Assembly: GCA_019448385.1 (NCBI GenBank)
Contig: JAGTXO010000045.1
Coordinates: forward strand, 249,501 to 313,500
DNA: 64,000 nucleotides
Origin: Diacronema lutheri
Taxonomy: Eukaryota > Haptophyta > Pavlovophyceae > Pavlovales > Pavlovaceae
Direction of reading: 5' to 3'
The notes beneath the pieces were generated by a model that did not search any database, was not told the DNA's origin, and saw nothing but the letters and a program-made list of their open reading frames with translations. Numbering within the stretch: position 1 is the stretch's first letter; each line of letters starts with the position of its first letter. This document shows positions 12,001-22,841 of this stretch, in pieces. Made by a program: the position numbers and the translations under genes.

Positions 12001-15000
12001 GAGCACCGGACGGCAGCGGTGGCGGGGACGTCGGCGGCGGCAACGGAGGCGGGCGGCAGCTGGCGGCGCGCGCACGAAGCGGCGGCCTCGCGGGCGGCGC
12101 CGACGCGCGCGCGTGCTCGTGCGCCCATGCCGCCGCGCCGTCCACCTCGTTGGTCGTGGGCGGCGCGGCCGCCGTCTGGGAGGGTGGCGGCGGTGTTGCT
12201 CCAGCAGCTGCTGATCCAGCAGCTGCTGCTCCAGCAGCTGCTGCACCAGCTGCCGCTGCGAATGCTGCTGCTGCGAATGCTGCTGCTGGGCGCGCCTATG
12301 TGCTTGCTGAGTGCGTCGCAAACGCGGAGGCAGGCTGGGTCGAGACGGGCTGTGTCGAGACGGGCTGGGTCGAGACGGGCTGTGCGCTCGACGGCGCGCG
12401 CGCGCGAGCGCCGGCTGAGGGCGTCGCAGCCGCCCGCCCGCGGGGGCACGCGGGCGTCGCAGCGGAGTGTCGCAACGCGGGCGGGCGGGGGCACGGGCTG
12501 GTGGACGGCCGCGGCGGCGATGGCGTCGCGCAGCTTGGCGCTGCTGCGCAGGGGCAGGGCGGCGGAGGAGCGGCTCGGCCGAGCGATGGCGTCAAGCCGC
12601 GCGATGGCGTGAGCACGCGCGTTGGCGGGAGCGCAACGCACCCGCCAGAGCCGTCGCGCGAGCGAGCGCTCGCGCGCGTCGACGGCGGCGGCGCGTCGCT
12701 CCCGCGCGCAAACTCCGAGTCACGGTCACATCCCGAGTCACGCTCGAATGTTGAGTCGCGCCGCGCCGTGTGGGCTGCGCTGCGCGAGTCTGTGCGCGAG
12801 GCGCCGCTCGCGCCGCGGCACGCGCTCTGGCCGCGCGGCGCGAGTGCAGCACGCGCGGCGTGCGCGCCCGACGCCGACGGCTGCGCGCACGGCGCGGCCG
12901 GGCCCACGCCGCCCGTGCTCGCGCCTCGCACGGCCGGGCTGCGTCAGCCATGCTGGTGCGCGACCGAGCAGCTCGCGCCGCGCGTGTCGCCCGCGCGCGC
13001 GCACGACGCGTTGATCATCGACGGCGCGACCGCCGAGTGCGCGGTCTGGCGGGAGATGGCGCGCGCCCTTGCGCCCGTGCTCGTCGCGTCGTTTGCGCTC
13101 GCGCTCGAGCACGCCGGGGCGGAGGCGGAGGCGGACGCGGAGGCGATGCACAGCAATGGCGGGTATGGCGACGGGACGCGCGCGAGCACGGGTGCGCCCG
13201 CCGGCGGTGGCGTCGGCTCGGCCGCTAGCGGCGGGGGCGGCGCGCAGCCGGTGTTGGCTGATGCCTTGCCGCCATCGTCTGACGGCTGCGCTCAGCGCGC
13301 GCACCCGTCGCCTTCCGGACCGCTGCAGCTCGCGGCCCTACTCGCGTCACTCGAGCTGCCGCGTCCGATGCGCGCCACCGTTGGCGACGCGCGCGAGGTC
13401 GACCCGGCGTTGCGCACGCTCGCCGCTGAGGCTGCGGAGGCGGAGGCGGAGGCGACGGCGAAGGCGGCGGTGGATGCGGGGGCGGAGGCTGGGCTGCCCG
13501 ATAGCCTCACCGATCCGCTTTCCCTTGCGCAATTCGGCCTCGCCTCGCTCTGCCGCGCCGCCGTCGCACTTGGCCTGCCTGCCGTCGCGGACGCGGCTGT
13601 GAACGCCGTTGGCGGCTGTGCGCGCATGCGTTACGACCAACAGGCGAGCGCTGCAGCGGCGGCGGCGGCGGAGGCGGTGGATGCGCGCGCGCTCGCGCGC
13701 GCGGCGAGCGACGCTGCGGCGGCCGTAGCCGCGCGCTCGCGCGCTGCCGCGGACACCGCCGCGATTTCGGCCGCCAACGGTGGCGACGGCACGAGCACGG
13801 GGGCGCGGCGTGCGAGGGGCGACGAGCAGCGCGCGGCGGCGGCAGCGGCAGCGGCGGCGACGCGTGCAGCGGCGACGGCTGCGGCGGCGACGGCTGAGGC
13901 GGCCGAAACGGCCGCCGAGTCATTGCGCGACGCGCTGTGCGTTGGGTTGAGTCAGGCGCATGGGCGGCGGACGGCCGCTCGTCTCGTGCTGGCGCTGGGC
14001 GCGGGCTTTTCGCGCGAGCTGTCTGCGGACGGCTGGTCGGCGCTGCTGGGCTGCGCGCTCTGGCTGCACGCGGCAGGCGGCCTCCGCCTTGAGGGAGGCT
14101 ACGCGCGCGCCGGCGACGGCGACGGCGACGGCGCAGGCGACGACGGCGGCGCCGGCGCGGGCAGCAGCGGCGGCAGCGGCGGCGCTGGCGCGGCGTCTGG
14201 ACGCGCGTCGAGCGGCGGCGCGCTCGCGGCGACCCTCGCGCTGCCCGCCGAATGGACGGCGGCGGGCGCCTGGGCGCAAAGCCTCCAGCTTCCGCCCCTC
14301 ACACTCACGCGCAGGTGGCCACCTGGCGTCGCGCACGCAGGCGGTGGCGAGGGCGAGGGCGGTGGCGGTGGCGAGGGCGGTGGCGAGGGCCAGGGCGGTG
14401 GCGAGGGCGGTGGCGAGGGCGAGGGCGGTGGCGACGGCGGTGGCGAGGGCGAGGGCGGTGGCGACGGCGAGGGCGAGGAGGGCGAGAACGGAGAGGCGCG
14501 CGCGAGAGGGAGCGCGCCGAGTGCCAGCGCGCGCGCGCGCGCGTCTGGCGAGGCCGCCCCGCCGCTGCCGCCCATGCTGTCGCTGTCTGACGCCATCGAC
14601 GCCGCCGTCACGTGCGGCGGCGGCGTGGCTTCGCTCGACGCGCTCGAGGCGGCGGGCGTGCTGCTGCGCTCGCACGCGCAGCGCCGGCGGGCGCACGCAC
14701 CCGCGGCGGTGGAAATTTCCGCGGTCGAGGCCGCGGCCGGGCTCGCCACCGCGAAAGGCGGTCGCGCCGCTAACGGCGGTACACCCGGCAGCGCACCGTC
14801 CGGCAGCGCACCGTCCGGCAGCGCACCGTCTGGCAGCGCACCGTCCGGCAGCGCACTGTCCGGCAGCGCACTGTCCGGCAGCGCACCGTCCGGCGGTGGC
14901 GCCGCGTCGCCCGCCGATCCGCAGCGTGGCCAGTGGCGGCAGCTGCTGCTTGGCGCGCTCAACGGCGTTGGCGGCGCGCCACGCGCTGGCGCCAGCGCTC

Positions 15001-17051
15001 CGTTCCCACCGGACTCGCCCGCCGGCAGCGCTCCGTTCCCACCGGACTCGCCCGCCGGCAGCGTCGCCGCGTCGGCGGTTTGGCCAGGCGTTGAGGTGGC
15101 GCGCGTGGAGGCGGCGGGCGCCGTGGGCTCGCCGCACGCCCTGCCGCTCGCGCTGCGCGCGCAGGCGGGAGTGCAGCCGGTGCACGCCGGCGGTGGCGCA
15201 ATCGCTGACGCTGACGTGCGCGTCGGCCTGGGCGGCCTAAGCGCCGTCGCCTCCGCGCTCAGCTCGATCAGCGCGGCGCTCGCTGCGCGCGTCGAGCTTG
15301 CGGCGATGGCGGGCGGCTTTGGCGGCGCTGCGCGCGCGCAGAGCGCGGCGGAGGCGGCGCGCGCCGCACGCGCGCGTGCCGCGCGCGCCGAGTGCGCGCT
15401 GTACGGCGACCTGGCCGCGCGCGCGCTCGTCGCGGCCGCGCGCGCGGCCGCGCTCGACGCGCGCGCCGTGACGCGCGCGCTCCGCGCGCTCGACGCCGCC
15501 GCCGGCGGTGGGCGCAACGCGGGCGGCGCGGCTGACGGCGTGGCTGGCGTTTCCAGCTTGCCACTGCTGCTGCGGCTGGCCGTGTGGTTCACGCTCACCG
15601 AGGCGGAGGCGGACGCCGATGCGGACGCGGATGCGGGCGGGCGCGAGGGCGAGGGCGAGGGCGAGGGCGAGGGCGAGGGCGGTGGCGAAAGCGAGGGCGA
15701 AAGCGAGGGCGAGGGCGAGAGCGAGATTATGAACGCCTCTTCCTCCACCTCCGACGCGGACAGCGCGGACGGCCGCGGCGACGATGAGGACGACGATCAG
15801 CATGAGGCCGCCGACTCGGCCTCTGCGACGGAGTCGGCTGCCGATGCTGCCGACGGTGGCGCAGATGGCCGCTGGCGCAGAGGTGGCGCGCTGAGCGATG
15901 CCGCCGCGCCACCGGACGGCGGGCTGGAGCGGCGCGCACACCGCGCCGCCCGCGCACGGCGCGGGGCGCGCGCACGCCACGCCGCCCCGAGCGGATGGCG
16001 CTTCTTGCTCGCGCTCGCAAAGCGCGGCCTCGCCGCGACGGCGGCGCCGCGCGACGCGCGCATCAGCTCACCCAGCGCCCGGACATCGCCCAGCGCCCGG
16101 ACATCGCCCAGCGCCCGGACATCGCCCAGCGCCCGGACATCGCCCAGCGCCCGGACATCGCCCAGCGCCCGCACGCGCGGCGAAGGCGACGGCGACGGCG
16201 ACGGCGGGCCGTGCGGCGCTTGCGCGCGCGCGCCGCCGCACGCCGTCGGTCGCGCGCCGCCGCATCCGGCCGCGCGTGCAGCGCGTGCGGCGGCCGTGCT
16301 CGCACTTGTCGACGCGGTGGTTGGCCACTGGACGCTCGCGCTGCGCGCGCAGCTCAACGCGGGCGCGGGCGCGGGCGTGGGCGCGGCCGGCGCGCGCCAC
16401 CGGCTGCGCGCGCGCGCGGCGGCGGCGCTGCCCGCAATGCGGCTCGTCGCCGACGCGATCGCGGGCGAGGCGGCGGCGTGCGCCGAGGCGGACGAGGCGC
16501 ACGGCGAGGCGGCACGCGATGACCATGACGGCGGTGACGGCGGTGACGGTGGTGGCGGTGACGGTGACGGTGACGGTGACGGTGACGTGACGCCACTGCG
16601 CGCATCGCCGCTCTGTGCCGCGTTCCTCCCCGCGCTCGCGCAGTGTCTCCTATGCCTCGTGCGCGCGCTGTGCGTCGCGGGCGGCGAGCGCGCGTGCGGT
16701 GGTGGCGACGGCGGAAACGGCGACGGCTGGGCGGCGCTCGTCGGCACGCTCGGCGCGATCGCCGCGCTCGCGCGCACGCGCGCCGCGGGTGCCGACGCGC
16801 GCGCGCGCGCCGCGATCTCAGAGGCGATCGTGCGCGCGACCGGGCGCGTCGCGTTCATCGCCGAGGCGGCCGCCGCACGCACGACTGCGCCGCGCCGTCG
16901 GTGTCGCCGCCGCCGGCTGCGGTTGCGACTCGCCGCGGATGCGCGCGCGTGTGCCGCTGCGGCGCGCGGGTTAGCAGCGGCCGCGGCGGATTGGCGACCG
17001 CTTGCGCTCCATGCGCGCGGTGTGGCGGAGGCGCGCGGCGGCGGCGCTAAT

Positions 17052-17089
<38 letters not shown>

Positions 17090-17510
17090 GCCGCTCGGCG
17101 GCGCCGCGCCGTTCGCGCCTCTGCTCTTCCTGCGCGCGCTGGCCGATGCGCTCCAGCGCGTGGCCGGAGCGCTGCGCCGCGCGGCGGCGGATTCGGGCGC
17201 GCGCGCCGGCGGCGAGGCCGAGGGCGACGAGGACGTCGCGCGCGCGCTGCACGACGCGGCGGCCGACGCGAGCCGCGCGCAGCTCGAGGCCGAGCGCGCG
17301 ATGCACCAGCGCGTCGCGGCGATGGCCGCCGGGGCGGACGCCGCGCGCGACCGCTCGAGGGGCGCCGCGCTCGACGCGCGGCGGCGCGCGGTGGCGGACG
17401 CCGGTGGGGCGCACGGGGGCTGGCGCGCGTTCGCGCTGCCGTGGCGCGAAGGGCCTCGTCTGAGTCGGAGTGAGTCCGGACTCCGGAATCGCCATGCTAA
17501 CTCTGCTTAG
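6030..17510 (+). CDS. Giant divergent ARF-GEF-like protein (GBF1/GNOM type), single exon
   Basis: I choose the ATG at 6030 (MGNGGAEAAALP); the frame is open further upstream only because it is antisense to the previous gene. It encodes about 3,826 residues without a stop. Most of it is Ala/Gly/Arg low complexity, but islands match the GBF1/GNOM layout in order. Near 6800-6920, ACEPFFAALRGAEYAGLPAE and ALRSLQRLVRAGALGL, and near 7250-7450, VAALSVLLELVRCAPAPLV, resemble the DCB helices. Near 10900-11620, AAFNAGNWWLALASLASLEP, LEPAAVGRFLLCAG, ALGRFVASFDMRALAADAA and LRLVLGGLAMPSAG, then LALALLLIDAQLDAQ, follow a Sec7 fold. Near 13027, VWREMARALAPVLVASFALA, and near 13534, FGLASLCRAAVALGLPAVAD, resemble HDS helices. 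The FRLPGE and LNTDLHN Sec7 signatures are replaced (AMPSAG plus repeats; IDAQLDA), so exchange activity is doubtful. The family would activate ARF GTPases at the Golgi. It could be only Sec7-related; no introns are evident. Confidence 0.55.
8063..8274 (+). repeat. 12-base (Asn-Cys-His-Gly) then 6-base (Gly-Ser) tandem repeats
   Basis: About eight exact copies of GGCAACTGCCAC encode Gly-Asn-Cys-His repeats, passing directly into about 18 copies of GGCAGC (Gly-Ser), a few changed to Cys codons. Cys and His alternate in a metal-ligand-like pattern, but near-perfect identity at DNA level points to recent slippage. Confidence 0.9.
8765..8855 (+). repeat. 21-base coding tandem repeat
   Basis: Four near-identical copies of a 21-base unit (GCGACCGTCCCGGACTGCGC core) encode the seven-residue unit ATVPDCA within the giant ARF-GEF-like frame. 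Confidence 0.85.
11665..12012 (+). repeat. 18-base coding tandem repeat, about 19 copies
   Basis: An 18-base unit (CACCGAGCACCGGACGAG) repeats about 19 times and encodes RAPDEH. Variants (DAQ, DAN, DEH) recur every third unit in the middle, a higher-order period of about 54 bases, which shows that blocks of three were copied. It interrupts the putative Sec7 region just after its last recognisable helix. Confidence 0.9.
12195..12295 (+). repeat. CAG/CTG-rich triplet-like coding repeat
   Basis: CAGCAGCTGCTG-type units encode Pro-Ala-Ala and Asn-Ala-Ala repeats. The sequence is locally self-complementary (CAGCAGCTGCTG), so it could form small hairpins. Confidence 0.65.
14340..14485 (+). repeat. 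Gly/Glu (GGCGAGGGC...) coding repeat
   Basis: Purine-rich GGCGAGGGCGAGGGCGGT-type units encode GEGEGG repeats. The same composition recurs at 7545-7625 and 15640-15725, all in the same frame. Confidence 0.75.
14785..14897 (+). repeat. 15-base coding tandem repeat
   Basis: About seven copies of GGCAGCGCACCGTCC encode GSAPS/GSALS. A separate 33-base unit is doubled at about 14996-15061 (APFPPDSPAGS twice). Confidence 0.85.
16068..16172 (+). repeat. 18-base coding tandem repeat
   Basis: Six copies of CCCAGCGCCCGGACATCG encode PSARTS repeats within the giant frame; five are exact. Confidence 0.88.
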
Positions 17511-18181
17511 TCACATGGACGCATTGACGTCTTTTGGGCGCTGGCCGTGGTCACAGCGGCTGTGCGGCGTGTGCGCCTGCGTTCAAGTGCGCACGGCGCG
17601 GAGCAGGATGTGCGCGTGCAACAGCCTGGCGCGGCCGCGAGCGCCACGCTGCTGCGCTTCAGTGGTGTGACCGTGTGAGTCGTCTGAGGGGACGATGAGA
17701 TGCTGTCGTCAGGCAAACGTTGGCGCCGCCACGGCGCGCCCGCCGCCGCGCACGCACGGGCATGCGTGCCGACTGCTTGCCAAACGCCGCGCAGCTCGCC
17801 CGCGTCCTCTCGCGCGCGCGGCGGGCCCCTCCCCGCGAGGCGCGAGCCAGCCCGCGTTCTGGCGCGACATCGGGTGCCGCCGGACGCGGGACGCCCGGAC
17901 TTTTTTCTCCCCTCTGGTGGGTTTTCGAGGTGGCGAGCGGCGCCTCTCCGCGTCCAAGGGCGCCTTCTCCCGGCGACCGCCTTCGCGCGAGCCCAGTCGC
18001 GCAGGGAGCGCGCGCGCACGTTCGGTCGTCAGCGCGCGCACGCGGAGGACCTCGCGCCGAGCAACTTTGCGCTTGGCCGCTCCCCGCTTTTCGCCCTCCC
18101 CGACCGCTTGCGCGGTCGCGCGCGCGGGGCGACAAGAGGCCTCGACGCGTTCTGGCGCTCGCCTTTGACGGCTCGGCGAGG
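17511..18181. other. Intergenic region upstream of the acetyltransferase gene
   Basis: These 671 bases lie between the giant frame's stop and the acetyltransferase ATG. The frame upstream of that ATG is open, but its translation (Arg/Pro/Ala-rich) shows no domain. I see no tRNA-like fold and no clear TATA box. It probably holds a 3' UTR, a promoter and a 5' UTR. Confidence 0.5.
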
Positions 18182-20275
18182 ATGAGCGGCTCGGTTTCGC
18201 TGCCCGACCTCATCAAGGCGATCCGAGGTCAGATCCCGAAGGACAAGTGCGACCAGCTCGAGGAGCTCGTCCAGCGCCTCCAGAACCGAGAAGTCCACCT
18301 CAACCGGCAGCAGTTCTTGCACAAGGTGCGCGACATTGCCGGCGAGGACGCGCCCGCGCTCCGCCTCGCGCTCAAGCAGCTCGCGGTCGACCGGCCGCGC
18401 GGCGCTGGCGGCGACGGTGGGGCGCAGGGCTTAGACCCCTTCTCTCCGAGCGCCGGCACGCCACTCACCTCGCTCAACGCCGCCGCCAACTCGCCCGCGG
18501 CCGCGCCGGGCGGCGTGCTCGAGGCCGGCGGCGGCCAGGTGTCGGCGGGCGCGGCCGCGGCGGTCGGCGCGGGCGGCGCGGGCGCGGTGGACGGCGCGGA
18601 CGGCGGCGGTGGCACGAGCGGAGCCGGCGGCGCTGGCGACGGTTTCGGTTGCCTCGAGTCACTCATCGCCACGTCGCCCGCACCCGCCGCCGGCGCGGCC
18701 GCCGCCGCGGCCGCCGCCGCCGGCCGGCAAGACGCCGCGGCCGGAACCGCTGGCGCGCGGGACGCCGACTCGCGCACGGCGGCGGGCGATGGCGCGGCCG
18801 ACGTGGGAGCAGCCGGGCCGCTTGGTGGGGCGGCAGGCGCCGCCGGCGCGGCCGGCGCGCCCGTGCCCCTCGATGCAGCAACGCCCGGCGCGACCACGAC
18901 GACCACGACGGCCGCGACGGCCGCGGGCTCCGGCGGCGCGGCCGGCGGCGCGCCCGCAGATGGCGCGCGCGCGCCAGCCGACGGTGTGACGGGCGCGCCT
19001 CCCTCTGCGACGGTGGGCGCTGGCTCCGGTGGCGCTGCGGGCGCAGCGGCCGCCGCGGGCATGCCGCCCGGGGCCGGCGCCGGTTTTGAAGCCCCGGGCG
19101 CGGCCTGTGGTGCTGCCGGCGGGCTCAGGTGCGCCAACGGTTCGGTGAGCGCAGCAGGCGGTGCGGGTGGCGCGCCAGCAGGCGGCGGCGGCGCGACGGG
19201 CGGGGCGCAGCTCGTTGACGCCGCGCACGCCGCGCCGCACGGCGGCCACGCGGCCGGCGGTGACGCGGCGCGCTCAGCTGCGCACACGGCCGCGGCCGCC
19301 GGCGTCGCGGCCGGTGGTCGGCCGCACGTGACGGGCGGTGCGGCGTTGACGGCGCCAACGCCCGCACATCCGCCCGCCGCGCCTGGACCGCATCCGCCGT
19401 CCGCCGCCGCCGCCGCCATCAAAGCGGAGCGGGAGGACCACGCGGCCGCCGGCGGCGGTGCAGGCGCGGCGGCGCCCAGCGGCGCGGCGGGCGCGCCGCC
19501 GGGCGGCTGCGCGGCCGGCACGGCTCTCGCGTCCGCGCGCGGCGCGTCCGCAACGCCGCCCGCGCTGCCCGCCGGCGCGGGCGGCGGTGCGGACGGCCCA
19601 GCCGGCGCGGCCGCCGCCGCTTGCGGCGGCACGATGGAGGCGGGCGCGGCGGGCGCGGCGCTGGCTGGCGGTGCGGGCGCGGGCGTTTGCGGCATGGGCA
19701 GCGTCAAGCTCGAGGCGAGCGATGCGATCCCAACCGCCGCGCGCGCGCACGCCGCGCAGGCCGCCGCCGCCGCGGCGCGCGCGGCGGGCGGGCAGCCCGG
19801 CGCCGTCGCAGGCGGCGGCGGTGGCGGCGGCGGCGGGGGCACAATGCCGCCGCCCGCCGCGCCTCTGACGTCGGCCTCGCCGGCCGGCGGAGTCGGCGGC
19901 GCCGGGCCGAGCGGCGGCGCGCAGCTGCCGGGCGCGCCGCCGCCCGCCACGCCGCCCGTGCCGCCGCCCGGCTTGTCCGGCGCGCAGGCCGCCGCCGTGG
20001 GCGCCGCGCAGACGCAGAAGCTCGAGATGGCCGCCGCGGCCGTGCTCGTGCACGCGGCGCAGTGTGTGTCTGCTGACTGTGGGATTGGGCACTGTGAGAA
20101 GATGAAGAAGATCCACCAGCACTTCTTGCACTGCTCGACGACCAACTGCGCGATCTGCACAAAGCTCAAGCCTGTGCGCACAGCGCGTGGCGGCCGGCGC
20201 GGGCGCGGGCGGCTGCGCGCCGCTGTCGCACCGGCCGCGGCGCGCTGTGCGCTGACGCGCGCCTGCGCCTGCGCC

Positions 20276-20337
<62 letters not shown>

Positions 20338-22807
20338 ACTTTGCGCAGCTGACCTATATCCACGCCAAGCACTGCACGCATGCGGCGGGTACGTGCCCAA
20401 TCCCCTACTGCCAGCGCGCAAAGGCAGAACTCGGCGCGCTCCTCGCGAACAAGGCGAACCGCGCGGTGGGCCCACTTGGCCAGCCGCCGCCGGCGGCCGG
20501 CACGCTCTGCGCGACGCGGCCCCTGGCGCCGCCCATCGGCGCCTGCTGCGGCTGCGCGGACGGCGGCGGCCTCGCACCGACTGCCGCGCAGCAGGCCGCG
20601 GCGTACAAGGGCGCGGCGGCGGCCGCCGCGGCCGCGCTCGGCGTGAGCGGTGCCCTCGGCTACGGCGCGCACGGCGTGGGCGGCGGCACGATGGCGACGG
20701 CAAACCTTCCCGTGGATGCGGCAGCGCAGAGCGCGAAGAACGTGCAGGCGCAGGCTCGCTTCCTGCTTGTCCTTGCGCACGTGATGAAGTGCCAGGCGGT
20801 GCGCGCCGCCCACGGCGCGTGCGCCTTGCCCCCCTCTCCGCCCCCTCCCCTCCCCTCCCCTCCCCCTTGCCCCCCTCTCTCTTCACGACCGCCCGTCCCC
20901 TGCGCGTGGCCCCCGTCCCGTCCCGTCCCCTCTCCCAACAGTCGGATTGCAAGGTGCAAGAATGCGCGCACACAAAGCACCTCGTCACGCAGCACACGCG
21001 CCTCTGCCGCGCGGGCGATGCGTGCACATACCAGCGCTGCGCGCTCTCCAAACGCCTCATGCGCCACCACCGCGAGTGCCAGGACCAAACGTGCCCCATC
21101 TGCCTGCCGCTGCGCCGGCAGCTTGCCGCGGCCAAATTGGGCGCGGTGGGCGCGGTGGTGGGCGGCGCGGGCGGCGCGGCGGGCGCCGGCGCGGGCGGGC
21201 GTGTGCTCCCGGCGGGCGCGGCGGCGGCGGCGGCGGCGGCGGCGGGTATCGGCGGGTACGGCGACGGTGGCGACGGCGGCGCGGCGGCCAAGCGCGCGCG
21301 CGCCGCAGGCGCGGGCGGCGCGCCGGGCGCGAAGCGGAAAAAGGGGCCGGCGGGCGGCGCGGGCGCGCTCGGCGACGGTGGCGGCGACGACGACGACGCG
21401 AGTGGTGTCGGCGTCGGAGGCCCGGACTCTCCCGCGGCCGGACCGGGCGGGCAGGGCACGGGCAAGCGGCGCAAGAAGGAGAAGTTTCCTGGAAGCCTCC
21501 CCGGCACCGCGCGCGACGGCGCGGACGGCGCGGGCGGCGCGCCGCTCGCGCGCAAGGGGAGCAGCGGCGGCGGCGGCGGGGCAAAGTCGTTCAACGCAAC
21601 GGCCGCTGCCGCGGTCGCCGAGGCGGCCGCCGCCGCGACGGCCGCCGCGTCGGAGGATTTGCTCGAATGCGGCTTCTGCGTCGATGTCTTCTTCCCCGCC
21701 GTTGGCAAGCGCGCATCGCTGGCGGCCGCCGCGGCCGGCGCGGGCGTGGCCGCGGCCGCCGTTGGCGGCGCGGGTGCGGCCGGCGCCGGTTCGGACGCGC
21801 CGGTCGGCGCGGCGGGCGAATGGAGGACGGGGACGGTCGTGCGCGCGCACGTTGGCACGCCGGCGGGCACGCCGGCCGCGACGGGCGGCAAGGGGGCGGC
21901 CGTTGCGCTCGCGTACGCGCCGCGCCGCCGCGCGCCACGCCGCCGTGCGCCGTGGCGGTGTCGCCGCGCGCCGGTCGCCGCGCGCCTCGCGCAGGCCGAG
22001 CGCGCGGCGCCCGCTGAGTCCGAACCCGAGCGCGCGGCCCTCGCTGAGGGCGCACCCGAGCGCCGCGCGTTCGCGGCCACGCCCCTGCGCCCCCGCCCCC
22101 CCTCATTTGCCGCCCCCTCTTTTGCCGCCCTTTGGTTGCGAGCGCAGCTACCCGTCGCAGATCGTGTACGACGTGATGCTGCGCGGCGGCGGCGAGGAGA
22201 AGGGGCTGGCGCGCAGCCGACTGCGCCTCGTGTGCTCCACGTGCCTGTGCGACAAGAAGACATTCAAGCCGCCGCCCATGTACTGCGAGAAGTGCCTCGC
22301 GGGCATCCACCAGGCACGCCGCACCGCACCGCGCCGCGCCGCATCGCGCCGCGCCGCGCGCGCGGTCGCGCAGCCCTTGTGCCGCTCATGCGGCATGGCG
22401 CGCCGCGCGCGCACTCGGGTCGCGTGCGCAGCGGTGGCGCTACTGGGACGAGGCGCGCGATGACGAGATCGCGTCGGTGAAGCTGTGCAACCGCTGCTTC
22501 ACCGAGTTGCGCAACTGCGCCGACCCCGAGTCGGCGATGATCGAGCTCGTTGGCAGGTCTGTCGAGCTGGGCGGGTTTGTCGAGCGGAAGGAGAAAGACC
22601 GGCCCGAGTTTGTGGACAATTGGGTGCAGTGTGAGGAATGCCACTCGTGGCACCACTGGGTCTGCGCGCTCTTCAAGGGCGAGGACACGCCCGAGGACAC
22701 CGAGTGGTGCGCGATCGCGCGCGCGATCGCCGCCGCCGCCCGCCAACCGACGTGCCCGCCCGCCAACCGACGTGCCCGCCCGCGCGCTGCCGCGCGCGCC
22801 CCGCGAA

Positions 22808-22841
<34 letters not shown>

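Noticed and set aside
8063-12012. CRISPR-like arrays
   Set aside because: Head-to-tail repeats without unique spacers, inside an open frame, in a eukaryote.
10871-12641. Minus ORFs of repeated SSGARC or VRCSVL units
   Set aside because: Antisense readings of the 18-base coding array.
18229-22263. 1,344-codon minus-strand open frame opposite the acetyltransferase
   Set aside because: Pure Pro/Ala/Ser composition mirroring Gly/Ala-rich codons of the plus gene; the plus strand carries TAZ fingers and conserved splice joints.
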